Positions 36,827 to 46,139 of a stretch of DNA of 64,000 nt are shown here, piece after piece. The notes under the pieces are model-generated. The model searched no databases, was not told the DNA's origin, and worked only from the letters and a program-made list of their open reading frames with translations. The stretch covers positions 1-64,000 of the forward strand of contig NZ_BMKR01000014.1 in assembly GCF_014644435.1 (NCBI RefSeq), given 5' to 3'. A program made the position numbers and the translations under genes. How positions within the stretch are numbered: position 1 is the first letter of the stretch; each line of letters starts with the position of its first letter. Source of the DNA: Paenibacillus albidus. Its GTDB lineage: Bacteria > Bacillota > Bacilli > Paenibacillales > Paenibacillaceae.

Positions 36827-38341
36827 TTATGATTTGAATGAACGGATCAGCTGGGCCAGCCTTGGGAGACCGGCTGCCAGTTCCTCCGGCGTAGCGAAGG
36901 CATAAGAGAGCCGCAAATGTCTGTTGTCGCTGCGGTCGTACAAATCTCCGGTGTTGAGCAGCAGCCCGGCCTTATGCGCTGTACGGAACAAGGTCCGCAG
37001 CGGCAGCGGCTTGTGCAGCGACAGCCAGATATAAAAGCCGCCTGCCGGTCTGTTCCACGAGGCGAGGCCGGTAAAATGCTGCTGGAGTATCGCCAGCATC
37101 GTATCGCGCCGCTCACGGAGCATCCGGCGCAGGAAGCCGTTATGCTCTTCATGGTAGCCGCCCTCCAGCCACCGGGCGGCAACAAGCTGCGACAGGGAGC
37201 TTGCGCCATAGTCGCTCTGCATCTTAATGTCGGCCAGCCGCCGTACTACCGGCTCGGGGCCGACCACCCAGCCAATGCGCAAGCCCGGGCTGGCCGCTTT
37301 GGACAACGTGCCGAGATGCAGCACCCGGCCCGTATGGTCGAGCGCCTTCAGCGGCGGCGGGGGAGGGGAATCCAGCCACAGCTCCTGATAGGCGCCGTCC
37401 TCAAGGACGGGCAGCTGCAGCGCTTCGGTGACGGCCATTAAGGCTTCGCGCCGTTCCCTATCCATCAGAATGCCAGTCGGATTATGGAAGGACGGGATGC
37501 TGTAGAGCATGGCTGCCTGGGAGCGCCGGGTTTCCCGGGCAATGCTGCCGGTGAGCAGGCCCCGCTCATCCATCGGCAGACCGCCCAGCTTCACCCCGGC
37601 CGATTGAAAGGCGTGGATGGAGTAGAGGTAGGACGGCCTCTCCAGCAGGATCGCCCCGCCGCGCGGCAGCAGTCCAAGGGCAACCAGCTGCAAACCTTGC
37701 AGCGCACCGGAGGTAATCAGAATCGAGGATGGCGGAGCCGCTATTCCCAGCTTGGCCAGGTGGGCGCTGACGGCTGCCCGCAGCCGGGGGCTGCCGAGCG
37801 GCTCTTCGTAGGCCAGGTTTAGCGGCTTCTGCGCAAGCTCGGCCAGAATCGCCTGCATCGCTGCACCGGGCAGCAGTTCCGGGGCAGGCTCTCCTGTACC
37901 GAGACGGATCAGACCCGGCTCGTATTCGAGCCGGTTGATCGCCTGTACTGCAGGCAGATTCGGGTAATGTGTCCCTTCCTCGACATAATCATTCCAGTTG
38001 CCGGCTCTGCCCGGAGCGGGGTTGGTTGAGTCTGGCGAGATCACGACTTTTGTTCCGCCGCCCCGATTCCCTTCAATCAGGCCAAGTGCGGTCAGTTGTC
38101 CCAGTGCGGTGACAAGGGTACTCCGGTTCACCTTCAGCTGGCGGCACAATTCGCGCTGCGGGGGCAGCCGCATGCCGGCAGGCCAAACGCCGCTGCGGAT
38201 GAAGCCGGTTAGATAGTCAGCAATTTGCTTATAGAGCGGTAGCGGCGAGTCTTGCACCGGAGTCCATTCCCTGCCGGAGGCTGGTGGTCCTGAGGACAAT
38301 TCTGGGTTTACAACGCCGGTGGTTTTCGTATGGGGCTTCAA
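36827..38341 (-). CDS. MocR/GntR-type regulator with aminotransferase-like domain
   Basis: About 504 residues from TTG 38341, chosen because AAAGGAGC lies about 9 nt upstream; longer in-frame starts lack one. The N-terminal GntR winged helix (PLYKQIADYLTGFIRSGVWPAG...LPPQRELCRQLKVNRSTL) is followed by a class I aminotransferase fold with the PLP Lys in LGTLSKAASPGLRIGW. MocR proteins bind PLP and often control the divergent neighbour, here a LysE-type exporter. Confidence 0.88.
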   Translation of the reverse strand: MKPHTKTTGVVNPELSSGPPASGREWTPVQDSPLPLYKQIADYLTGFIRSGVWPAGMRLPPQRELCRQLKVNRSTLVTALGQLTALGLIEGNRGGGTKVVISPDSTNPAPGRAGNWNDYVEEGTHYPNLPAVQAINRLEYEPGLIRLGTGEPAPELLPGAAMQAILAELAQKPLNLAYEEPLGSPRLRAAVSAHLAKLGIAAPPSSILITSGALQGLQLVALGLLPRGGAILLERPSYLYSIHAFQSAGVKLGGLPMDERGLLTGSIARETRRSQAAMLYSIPSFHNPTGILMDRERREALMAVTEALQLPVLEDGAYQELWLDSPPPPPLKALDHTGRVLHLGTLSKAASPGLRIGWVVGPEPVVRRLADIKMQSDYGASSLSQLVAARWLEGGYHEEHNGFLRRMLRERRDTMLAILQQHFTGLASWNRPAGGFYIWLSLHKPLPLRTLFRTAHKAGLLLNTGDLYDRSDNRHLRLSYAFATPEELAAGLPRLAQLIRSFKS

Positions 38342-38521
38342 GTGGAATGCTCCTTTTTGCCTTGAGTATATCATGGTTTGGCGGGTGTAAAAGGTTTGGT
38401 TGGGTGCCATGCGCATATTTGGATGGTTACGAATGTGGCGGCACTGGGTATGATCGGTATTGCTACAGGGGCTCGAGACTAGGCCGTCCGCTGCGCAGAA
38501 GATTATCCAGGAGGTACGTTG

Positions 38522-39133
38522 ATGATAGAAGCAGTTATACATGGAGTAATATTAGCTTTCGGACTTATTTTGCCGCTGGGGGTACAGAATATATTCGTCT
38601 TTAATCAAGGAGTGCTGCATCCGCGGCTCCGCAGTGCGCTTCCTGTTGTGCTGACGGCAGCTTTATGCGATACCTTGCTGATTGGGGCAGCCGTCGGAGG
38701 TGTATCGCTGATCGTTCTTTCTGTGGCTTGGATAACACCGGTAGTTTACGGAGCAGGAATTTTGTTCCTAACCTATATGGGCTGGAAAATATGGCAGGCT
38801 ACTCCCGCCATGAATGAACAGAAGATACGTTCCATCAAGGGGCAGGTAGGATATGCACTTTCGGTATCGCTGTTGAATCCGCATGCGCTGCTCGATACGG
38901 TGGGGGTAATCGGGACAGGCTCCCTGCAGTACAGCGGAGGGACACGTCTTGCTTTCACCGTGGCTACTATTACAGTTTCCTGGATCTGGTTCCTTGGTCT
39001 GGCTGCAGCCGGGCATCTGTTCAGACAAGCGGATGCGTCCGGAAAGGCAGTCAGGCTGTTGAATATAATCTCCGCGTTATTAATCTGGGGGATTGCGGGG
39101 TATATGGTGCTGCAGCTCTGGCGGATACTGTGA
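38522..39133 (+). CDS. LysE/ArgO-family amino acid exporter
   Basis: 203 residues from ATG 38522, with AGGAGG 7 nt upstream (TTG 38519 is the alternative). Six membrane segments, the N-terminal LPLGVQNIFVFNQG and SVSLLNPHALLDTVGVIG match the LysE/ArgO family that exports basic amino acids. It is divergent from the MocR regulator across 180 bp, the usual regulator-target arrangement. No other transporter genes are adjacent. Confidence 0.88.
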   Translation: MIEAVIHGVILAFGLILPLGVQNIFVFNQGVLHPRLRSALPVVLTAALCDTLLIGAAVGGVSLIVLSVAWITPVVYGAGILFLTYMGWKIWQATPAMNEQKIRSIKGQVGYALSVSLLNPHALLDTVGVIGTGSLQYSGGTRLAFTVATITVSWIWFLGLAAAGHLFRQADASGKAVRLLNIISALLIWGIAGYMVLQLWRIL

Positions 39134-39236
39134 TGTGGGCAAGACAACGGCTGCTCTAAAGCAGGCATTTTCGGAGAGGTCAGGATTAGTTTGACAGTTC
39201 AGCGACAATTGCAGGGAATGGTCATAGAATGCTCAC

Positions 39237-39264
39237 GGAAAGCGCTTTAAAAAACCGATATAAT
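39237..39264 (+). promoter_or_regulatory. Candidate promoter with cre-like palindrome
   Basis: TATAAT (39259-39264) lacks a good -35. Just upstream, GGAAAGCGCTTTAA (39237-39250) differs at two positions from the CcpA-type palindrome TGAAAGCGCTTTCA. Carbon control is possible but weakly supported. Confidence 0.4.
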
Positions 39265-39305
39265 TTAAATATAAAGAGTAATCCAAGTAGAGGAGGATTT
39301 GCACA

Positions 39306-40001
39306 ATGACCTTACAGACTGTTTCGTCACTTGTCGTTCCGGAAACCTTTAGCCGTTGGCTGGACAGCCGAGGATTAATATACCAGCTTTTGATAGACTT
39401 CTTCGGAAGAAAGCCGTCGCTCTCCCTCGTTGCCCAATGGAGCCGCAACCGCCAGATGAGTATAGCGGCTGAAATGACTGAGGGCGGACGCGAGTTGAAA
39501 CGATATTTATGCAGCCAGGAGCCGGGTGAGTTGCCCAAGGTATGCGAGAAAGAGAATCTGGAATATAAGCGCTTGATGAACGAAGGGGCTGTTGGCTCTT
39601 TCGTCCCTCGTGAGGCCGCCCAGCTCGGCCGATCCGAGGAGTTCTGCAATGTGCTCTCGGATGTATATGCCTCAGCGGGTATCGTATTCAAGAAGTGCAG
39701 CGGCGAAGCCGATGATCATATTGCAATTGAGTTGGAATTTATGGCTGTGCTCCATGAACGTATGCTCTTCAACAGTTTCTCTGTACGAAGTGCGATGGAA
39801 CTGCTGGAGATCCAGGAGACTTTCCTGGAGGAGCATTTGCTGAGATGGACACCGCAGTTCTGCGACAGGCTGAATGCAGCAACTGACAGCAAGCTATATC
39901 TGGGACTTAGCCATATGCTGGAGGAATTTCTTCCACAAGATCTGCAAATGCTGCGTGCTTGGAAGTCTTCACTGGAGAACAGTGCTGCTGCAATGGCTTG
40001 A
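39306..40001 (+). CDS. TorD/DmsD-family molybdoenzyme chaperone
   Basis: 231 residues, all helical in character. The diagnostic part is DDHIAIELEFMAVLHERM, followed by FLEEHLLRWTPQFCDRL, matching the TorD/NarJ pattern (DH..ELEFM, then EHLLRW.P.F). These chaperones hold molybdoenzymes until the cofactor is inserted. Its client is not adjacent; the FdhF-like enzyme at 22868 is the only molybdoenzyme in the window. AGAGGAGG lies ahead of the ATG. Two terminators follow. Confidence 0.75.
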   Translation: MTLQTVSSLVVPETFSRWLDSRGLIYQLLIDFFGRKPSLSLVAQWSRNRQMSIAAEMTEGGRELKRYLCSQEPGELPKVCEKENLEYKRLMNEGAVGSFVPREAAQLGRSEEFCNVLSDVYASAGIVFKKCSGEADDHIAIELEFMAVLHERMLFNSFSVRSAMELLEIQETFLEEHLLRWTPQFCDRLNAATDSKLYLGLSHMLEEFLPQDLQMLRAWKSSLENSAAAMA

Positions 40002-40037
40002 GTACCATAATTAGCGTCGAAACATTGCATAAGGACA

Positions 40038-40075
40038 AAGACGCCTGTCCCGTAGCCGGGGAGGCGTCTTTATTC
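40038..40075 (+). terminator. Rho-independent terminator
   Basis: AAAGACGCCT (40038-40047) pairs with AGGCGTCTTT (40063-40072). It ends the TorD-type chaperone transcript. Confidence 0.85.
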
Positions 40076-40097
40076 TGTCCTTTTTGCAGAAAAAGCC

Positions 40098-40145
40098 AGA
40101 GGGATGTCCCCTGCAGCCCTTTTATGGCTTTGGGGACATCCCTCT
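40098..40145. terminator. Bidirectional terminator, GGGRYGTCCC class
   Basis: AGAGGGATGTCCCC (40098-40111) pairs perfectly with GGGGACATCCCTCT (40132-40145), with inner AGCC/GGCT. It ends the minus-strand RND gene. Confidence 0.88.
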
Positions 40146-40157
40146 GTTCAGTTGTTG

Positions 40158-43100
40158 TTATTCATATACCTTTTTGCTGCGGAATTTCATCAGGAATTCG
40201 TACACCACCGGCACGATGACCAGGGTCAGCAGTGTGGAACTGACCAGGCCGCCGATAACCGTAACGCCAAGTCCCTTGGAGATGATACCGGCGCTGCTCT
40301 CCAGGCCCGTAACCAATGGCAGCAGCGCGCCTATGGTTGCGAGTGCGGTCATCAGAATCGGACGCAGACGGGTTCCGCCTGCTTCAATCAGCGCTTCACG
40401 GGTGGAGAGTCCTTCCTTCTCCTTGTGAATAACGCGGTCAATCAAGACAATCGCATTGGTGACGACGATACCAATCAGCATCAGAGCACCCATCAACGCG
40501 GAGACGTTAAGTGTTTCCCCTGACAGCAGCAGCGCTACCAGTGCACCGATGACGGTGAAAGGCAGGGAAAACAGGATGGCAAACGGAGCCAGTCCGCCGC
40601 CGAAGGTAACTACGAGCACAAAGTATACGATGGCGATCGCTGCCGCCATGGCAATACCCAGTTGGCCGAAGGTTTCATTGATCTGCTCGGTCACGCCGCC
40701 GAAGGTCACGCTTACTCCGTCCGGTAAGTCCAATGCATCGATTTTGTCCTTCACATGGTTTGAAGCGCTGTTGACATCGCTGGCAATAATTTCGGCGGTG
40801 ACATCCACCTTCATTTTACCGTCCATACGGGTAATGGAATCCGGTGAAGAACCTTTCTCAATGGAAGCCACATCACCGATAGGGACTTCAAGGCCAAGCG
40901 GCGAGGCCACTGTAGCCTGTTCCATTTCCTGGATACTCTTGTAGGTATCCTTGTCGGTCTCGATATAGACATTATAGTTCTTGCCGTCCAGCTCAACTTC
41001 TGTGAGGACAGGGCGCGTTCCAGCCGGAGCCAGCTTCATGGCGATCTGTCCCGCAGTCAGTCCAAGAGAGCTGAGCTTGTCCTGATCGGCTACTAGGGTA
41101 TATTGATCGTAAGCTTCGGAGAGGCTGGTCTCGCCGTCCTTGAAGTTTGCGGTATCAGCCTTCACAATATCCGCGATTTCGTCGGCCACCGGTTTCAACT
41201 GCTCCAGGCTGTCACCGAAGATGTTCACGGTCAGGGTGCTGCCGCCAAGCCCGCCGCCGGCCATACCGGACAAATCACCCCATACTCCCTCGGGGACTTC
41301 CTTGGACAATCCTTCTATCAGCTTCTCCTTAACGGCTTCAAAATCTGGAGTGTCGCTGTCATAAGCGACATAGAAGAGTCCTGAGTTGCCGGAGCCGCCC
41401 ATTCCGAAGGGACCGCTGCCGCCGATGGAATATTGCATTTTGTCCAGATGCTCCTGGGCCAGGATATATTTCTCGGCTTTCATACCGAGCGCTTTGACGT
41501 CTTCAAGCGTTTGCCCGGCTTTCGGCGAGAAAGTCAGGGTCGCATTTTTCTCTTCCTGTGAAGGGAGGAAGCTGACGCCGATCGGCTTGATCAGGAACAG
41601 GCTGCCCCCCAGCAGCAGAAGTGCCGCCACGAAGGTAATCAGCTTATGGGAAAGGCTCCATCTCAGAATTTTCTGATAACCGGCTGCCATTCGGTCAGGA
41701 CGTTCACCATGGCTGTTCTTACCCTTCTTCTTGAGGCCGTTGCGGAAAAGAGTATGCGCCAGTGCGGGAACAAGGGTGATGGCCACCACCAGTGAAGCCA
41801 GCAGGGCAAATACCATTGTTAATGCAAAAGGCAGGAACAACTCGCCAACCATCCCGCTGACAAAAGCAAGGGGCAGGAATACGGCAATCGTTACGATGGT
41901 CGAGGACATAATCGGCACGAACATCTCGCGGGTAGCCGCACTGATCAATTCCCTCCCGCGTAATCTCTCGCTGGATAGCGACAGCCGCCGGTAGATATTC
42001 TCAATAACAACGATGGAGTCATCAACGACCCGGCCAATGGCGACGGTCATGGCGCCCAGCGTCATCATGTTCAGTGTAATATCCATCTGTCGCAGGCACA
42101 GAATCGCAATCAGCAGCGACAATGGAATCGAAATGATGGAAATAATAGTGGAGCGGATATTCCGCAGGAAGAGCAGAATGATCAGCACGGCGAACAAAGC
42201 ACCAAAAGCGGCCTTGGACAACATGGTGTTCACGGAATCTTCGATCGGCTTGCCCTGATCCAGCAGCACGGTTAGATCGAGTCCCTTATACTGCTCTTTG
42301 AGCTCCTCCGTCTTGTCTTTCACGAGGTTCACAACTTCGACGGTATTGGCATCATTGGCCTTGACGATCTGAATCCCGATGGATTCCTTGCCGTTGGTGC
42401 GGGAGATTGACTCGGAATTGCCGACTACCTCAATAGCAGCCAGCTCGCTCAGCTTCACTGTCGGCAGACCGGCACCCGAAGGGAGGGCTCCCGCCGCTTG
42501 ACCGGCTCCGGCAGCCCCTGGCGAAGTTCCGCCGCCTGCGGTCGGTGCTGTTCCGCCGGGGCTCATGTTAGCGCCGGCTGCACCTGGAGTTATTGGAACA
42601 CTCAGGTTCTTAAGATCTTCCACTGTGGTAATGTTTCCGTCTACGACCACTGCTTTTTGGGATTTTTCAAGCTCAAACAATCCAAGCGGAACGCGGAGCG
42701 AGGAGCCTTGAACCATACCCTTTACAGTTTCTTCGCTCAGCCCGTATTGACTAAGCTTGGCCTGATCGAACTTCAGTGTCACTTCCTTGACATATTGACC
42801 GGCAATCTGAACGGATGCCACACCGTCCAGGTCTTCCAGCTCGGGACGGATATCGTTCTCCGCAATCCGGGTCAGTTCTTCAAGATTCTTGGAGCTGTCG
42901 CTTGCAAGGCTCAGTGATACGACTGGCAGGGAGCTGAGACTGAAACGGGATATACTCGGCTTTTGCGCAGCTTCGGGCAGAGCCACTTCATTCAATGCTT
43001 CGCGGACAGCGGCCGTAGCATTATCCAGATTCGTACCGTAATCAAATTCAATTTGAATGCTGGAGGCATTCTCCAGTGAAGTGGAGGTCAGGGTCTTTAC

Positions 43101-43331
43101 GCCATCCACATTGCGGAGCTTTTGCTCAAGCGGCTTGCTGACATCATTAACCACGCCTTCCGGTGCTGCACCAGGGTATATTGTGGTTATACTCAGGTAG
43201 GGGATACTGATATTAGGCAGTGTCTCTTGCTTCATTGTGAGTCCGCTGTAGAGACCGGCAAAGACTATAATGATGGTAAGCAGCCATATCGCGAACTTAT
43301 TCCTGAGTGAGAAATTAATTAAACTTTTCAT
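40158..43331 (-). CDS. swrC: RND-family efflux transporter (SwrC/AcrB-like)
   Basis: 1057 residues. The HAE1-type topology has TM1 at residues 10-30, two large extracytoplasmic domains, and the charged TM4 region RQMDITLNMMTLGAMTVAIGRVVDDSIVVIENIYRR with the proton-relay Asp pair. An unusual Gly/Ala/Pro-rich insert of about 40 residues lies at roughly 244-289. B. subtilis SwrC (surfactin resistance) is the nearest known type; no periplasmic adaptor is adjacent. A TetR gene just upstream on the same strand probably controls it. Confidence 0.9.
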   Translation of the reverse strand: MKSLINFSLRNKFAIWLLTIIIVFAGLYSGLTMKQETLPNISIPYLSITTIYPGAAPEGVVNDVSKPLEQKLRNVDGVKTLTSTSLENASSIQIEFDYGTNLDNATAAVREALNEVALPEAAQKPSISRFSLSSLPVVSLSLASDSSKNLEELTRIAENDIRPELEDLDGVASVQIAGQYVKEVTLKFDQAKLSQYGLSEETVKGMVQGSSLRVPLGLFELEKSQKAVVVDGNITTVEDLKNLSVPITPGAAGANMSPGGTAPTAGGGTSPGAAGAGQAAGALPSGAGLPTVKLSELAAIEVVGNSESISRTNGKESIGIQIVKANDANTVEVVNLVKDKTEELKEQYKGLDLTVLLDQGKPIEDSVNTMLSKAAFGALFAVLIILLFLRNIRSTIISIISIPLSLLIAILCLRQMDITLNMMTLGAMTVAIGRVVDDSIVVIENIYRRLSLSSERLRGRELISAATREMFVPIMSSTIVTIAVFLPLAFVSGMVGELFLPFALTMVFALLASLVVAITLVPALAHTLFRNGLKKKGKNSHGERPDRMAAGYQKILRWSLSHKLITFVAALLLLGGSLFLIKPIGVSFLPSQEEKNATLTFSPKAGQTLEDVKALGMKAEKYILAQEHLDKMQYSIGGSGPFGMGGSGNSGLFYVAYDSDTPDFEAVKEKLIEGLSKEVPEGVWGDLSGMAGGGLGGSTLTVNIFGDSLEQLKPVADEIADIVKADTANFKDGETSLSEAYDQYTLVADQDKLSSLGLTAGQIAMKLAPAGTRPVLTEVELDGKNYNVYIETDKDTYKSIQEMEQATVASPLGLEVPIGDVASIEKGSSPDSITRMDGKMKVDVTAEIIASDVNSASNHVKDKIDALDLPDGVSVTFGGVTEQINETFGQLGIAMAAAIAIVYFVLVVTFGGGLAPFAILFSLPFTVIGALVALLLSGETLNVSALMGALMLIGIVVTNAIVLIDRVIHKEKEGLSTREALIEAGGTRLRPILMTALATIGALLPLVTGLESSAGIISKGLGVTVIGGLVSSTLLTLVIVPVVYEFLMKFRSKKVYE

Positions 43332-43400
43332 AAGTTACGTTTCTACTCCTCCCGGGCCTTGATCTCTCAAGACCGCTTGTTCTCTTTCTGTATTTACTTC

Positions 43401-44315
43401 TTAAGACAACGTGCAAGGATTGCTTCCAAAAGACATAATCAGCTTCTTCAGCTCCTGCAAATGTTTCTCCAGTGCGGAGTGACTCTCCAGATTCGACAGC
43501 ATTCCTTGAATGATCGCTCTGCGCGGATGCGGGTCCAGCAGCTCACCATCCAGAATCGTCAGTGATTCAAGTGCATCTTCGAGCTGCTCGGGTTCCAGAT
43601 TAGCTGCTGCACTGACGATCGTCCGCATCTCTTTTATGAGCTGGAGCGGATTTCTGCGGAGGTTTTCTTCATGCTCCTCCATCCAGCTTGCCAGTACCGC
43701 AGGAGAGATGAGCGGTTGTGATGACCCCGCCAGCAGACCAGACACCAGGATATCCATCAGATCCAGCAGATGGTCAGCCATTCGGGCGATGGACACAGGT
43801 GAATCCAACTGGAAAATCACACGTAGATAGGAGTGAATCATCCCATGCACGACGAGACTTAAATCGCCGGTATAGGGCAAAATTTCCGGCCCATATAGGG
43901 TTTCCAGCTTGGATTTAAACCAGCTTAGGAGAATTCCGTTGCTTTTGCACAGCCACTTGGGGATATCTGTCTGGCCTTTTCCGGCCAACTCCTGAATTTG
44001 CCGCTGCAAAAACTCCCGCAGCTCGTAGACGTGGTTGAGCAGAATTTCAGTCTGGTTGCGGAGTTTCTCCCGTGGAGAGCGGTTGCTTTCCTGCTCCTCG
44101 CGGATCAAGGGGTCGCGAATCATCCGGTAGCAGTAGATGAAGATGCTGTGTTCCAGTTCTTCTTTGGATTTGAAGGCCAGATACAAGCTGCCCTTGGAGA
44201 TTCCGCAGAGCTCGGCGATGTCCTGCATGGAGGTTGAGGATGAGCCCTTCACCGCGAACAACTGCATCGCTGTCTTGATAATCTGTTCTCTTTTGTCTAT
44301 GGTTCGGTCGGCCAC
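43401..44315 (-). CDS. TetR-family transcriptional regulator
   Basis: 304 residues, long for the family. The N-terminal helix-turn-helix (KREQIIKTAMQLFAVKGSSS...IAELCGISKGSLYLAFKSKEEL) is followed by a large ligand domain. GTG start with AAGGGGG upstream. It lies 70 bp ahead of the RND pump gene on the same strand and probably represses itself and the pump via the palindrome at 44357. Confidence 0.88.
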   Translation of the reverse strand: MADRTIDKREQIIKTAMQLFAVKGSSSTSMQDIAELCGISKGSLYLAFKSKEELEHSIFIYCYRMIRDPLIREEQESNRSPREKLRNQTEILLNHVYELREFLQRQIQELAGKGQTDIPKWLCKSNGILLSWFKSKLETLYGPEILPYTGDLSLVVHGMIHSYLRVIFQLDSPVSIARMADHLLDLMDILVSGLLAGSSQPLISPAVLASWMEEHEENLRRNPLQLIKEMRTIVSAAANLEPEQLEDALESLTILDGELLDPHPRRAIIQGMLSNLESHSALEKHLQELKKLIMSFGSNPCTLS

Positions 44316-44356
44316 AAGTAATGATAACCCCCTTTTTGACTTTCCGGTTCTCTAAT

Positions 44357-44392
44357 TGACTATCCAGTCAGGCCGATTATATTATAAATTTT
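44357..44392 (-). promoter_or_regulatory. TetR operator and promoter for the regulator-pump unit
   Basis: TGACTATCCAGTCA (44357-44370) has perfect TGACT/AGTCA arms. On the minus strand a TATAAT-rich -10 region (about 44378-44392) places it near the start site. A further TTGAC half-site lies at 44337. Confidence 0.55.
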
Positions 44393-44541
44393 GTGCTATT
44401 ACAAATTTACGGAACCAAGAGGTTACAATATTGTCGTAATTTCATTTTGCCTTGCATTCCAGTAGGAAGTCAGGGGTTCTTCATGTAATATATAATTGTG
44501 TCATTTTCGTGATAGTTTCATTTCAAGAAGGTAGGTAGCGT

Positions 44542-46050
44542 ATGAGAAGAGGATTGCAGGCAATCATCATTATTGGGGCATTTATTGCTTTTTATTATTT
44601 TGGTTTTGGATTGTTCGGAAGTACAGGTACCACCATCATCAGTATTTTTTCGACCTTGACGGTCATTTCTATTGGTTTGGCCATTTCGATGGAGAACCGC
44701 AATCCCTCCACGACGATGTCCTGGATTCTGCTGCTGGCCTTGATCCCGATCGTGGGACTTATTTTCTATTTCCTGTTCGGACAGAATGTTTTCAAACGCC
44801 GCAAATACGATAAAAAGGCCCAACGTGATTTAATGGCTTACGAGCGGATTGAGAATGATGCACTGCGGATGCATCAGGATTGGTCGATCTTTGAACCGTC
44901 CCACCAGAAGCTGCTGGGCTTGTCGCAACGGCTCGCCCGCTCGCCGATCTCCTTTACCTCGGAGACACGGATTCTGACAAATGGCGAGGAGACATTTGGC
45001 ACCCTGCTTATGGAGCTGCGTCAGGCCCAGCATCATATCCATATGGAGTATTACATCTTTCGGGCCGATCATATTGGAACCCGCATTCAGCAAATCCTGA
45101 TTGAGAAGGCCCGGGCAGGTGTGAGGGTCCGTTTTATGTATGATGCAGTAGGCAGTATTCAATTATCCAAAGCGTTCCTGAAGGAAATGAGCGATGCGGG
45201 GATTCAGGTGGCGGCATACGGCAACTCCACCTCTTTCTTTTCCAGCCGGGTTAATTACCGGAATCACCGCAAGATTGTAGTTATAGATGGTGATGTCGGA
45301 TTCATGGGCGGTCTGAACGTGGGCGATGAATATTTAAGCCGCAGCAAGACCTATGGTTTCTGGCGTGACACGCATATGCTGATCCGGGGCGAAGCGGTGC
45401 GGACGATGCAAATTATCTTTTTGCAGGACTGGATGCATACGACGGGCGAGAAAATTCTTGAGCAGGATTACCTTTCGCCGCAGCTGCGGTTTATGGCCGG
45501 AGACGGGGCGGTGCAGATCATTGCCAGCGGCCCGGATAACGAACGTCGTGCGCTGAAGAATATTTTCTTCTCCATGATTACCTCCGCCCAAAAATCGGTC
45601 TGGATCGCCAGTCCGTACTTCATCCCGGACGAGGATATTCTGACCGCGCTGCGTGTGGCTGCAATGTCGGGGCTGGATGTGCGTCTCCTGTTCCCCGCCA
45701 AGCCCGACAAGTGGATTCCCTTTCTGGCTTCCCATTCCTATTTCCCGGCGCTGCTGGAATCGGGTGTGAAGATTTACGAATATGAAAAAGGCTTCATCCA
45801 CTCCAAACTGCTGATTACGGATGGTGAAATTGCCACGATCGGTACGGCGAATATGGATATGCGCAGCTTTCATCTTAATTTTGAGGTGAATGCCCTGCTG
45901 ATCCAGACAGAAAGCGTCTCGCGCATCGTGGCCGATTTCGAGCGGGATTTATTATCCACCAGCCAGATCGAGCAGGAGACCTTTATGAATAAGCGGCTGC
46001 TGGAGCGGATGCTCGAATCGGCAGCCCGCCTGATGTCACCGCTGCTGTAG
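44542..46050 (+). CDS. cls: Cardiolipin synthase
   Basis: 502 residues. Two N-terminal membrane segments (about 5-25 and 35-80) precede two PLD domains. HKD1 is NHRKIVVIDGDVGFMGG (about 240) and HKD2 is IHSKLLITDGEIATIGTANMD (about 418). It joins two phosphatidylglycerol molecules into cardiolipin at the membrane. AAGGTAGG is ahead of the ATG. A bidirectional terminator separates it from another PLD-like gene. Confidence 0.93.
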   Translation: MRRGLQAIIIIGAFIAFYYFGFGLFGSTGTTIISIFSTLTVISIGLAISMENRNPSTTMSWILLLALIPIVGLIFYFLFGQNVFKRRKYDKKAQRDLMAYERIENDALRMHQDWSIFEPSHQKLLGLSQRLARSPISFTSETRILTNGEETFGTLLMELRQAQHHIHMEYYIFRADHIGTRIQQILIEKARAGVRVRFMYDAVGSIQLSKAFLKEMSDAGIQVAAYGNSTSFFSSRVNYRNHRKIVVIDGDVGFMGGLNVGDEYLSRSKTYGFWRDTHMLIRGEAVRTMQIIFLQDWMHTTGEKILEQDYLSPQLRFMAGDGAVQIIASGPDNERRALKNIFFSMITSAQKSVWIASPYFIPDEDILTALRVAAMSGLDVRLLFPAKPDKWIPFLASHSYFPALLESGVKIYEYEKGFIHSKLLITDGEIATIGTANMDMRSFHLNFEVNALLIQTESVSRIVADFERDLLSTSQIEQETFMNKRLLERMLESAARLMSPLL

Positions 46051-46080
46051 CTATAATCTGCTGCTAAGCATTACCCTAAC

Positions 46081-46127
46081 CAAAAACCACCGGGAAGTCT
46101 GCAGGCAGACCTCCACGGTGGTTTTTG
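46081..46127. terminator. Bidirectional terminator between convergent genes
   Basis: CAAAAACCACCG (46081-46092) pairs with CGGTGGTTTTTG (46116-46127), with an inner GTCTGC/GCAGAC stem. Confidence 0.9.
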
Positions 46128-46139
46128 ATTTGGTCAGCT

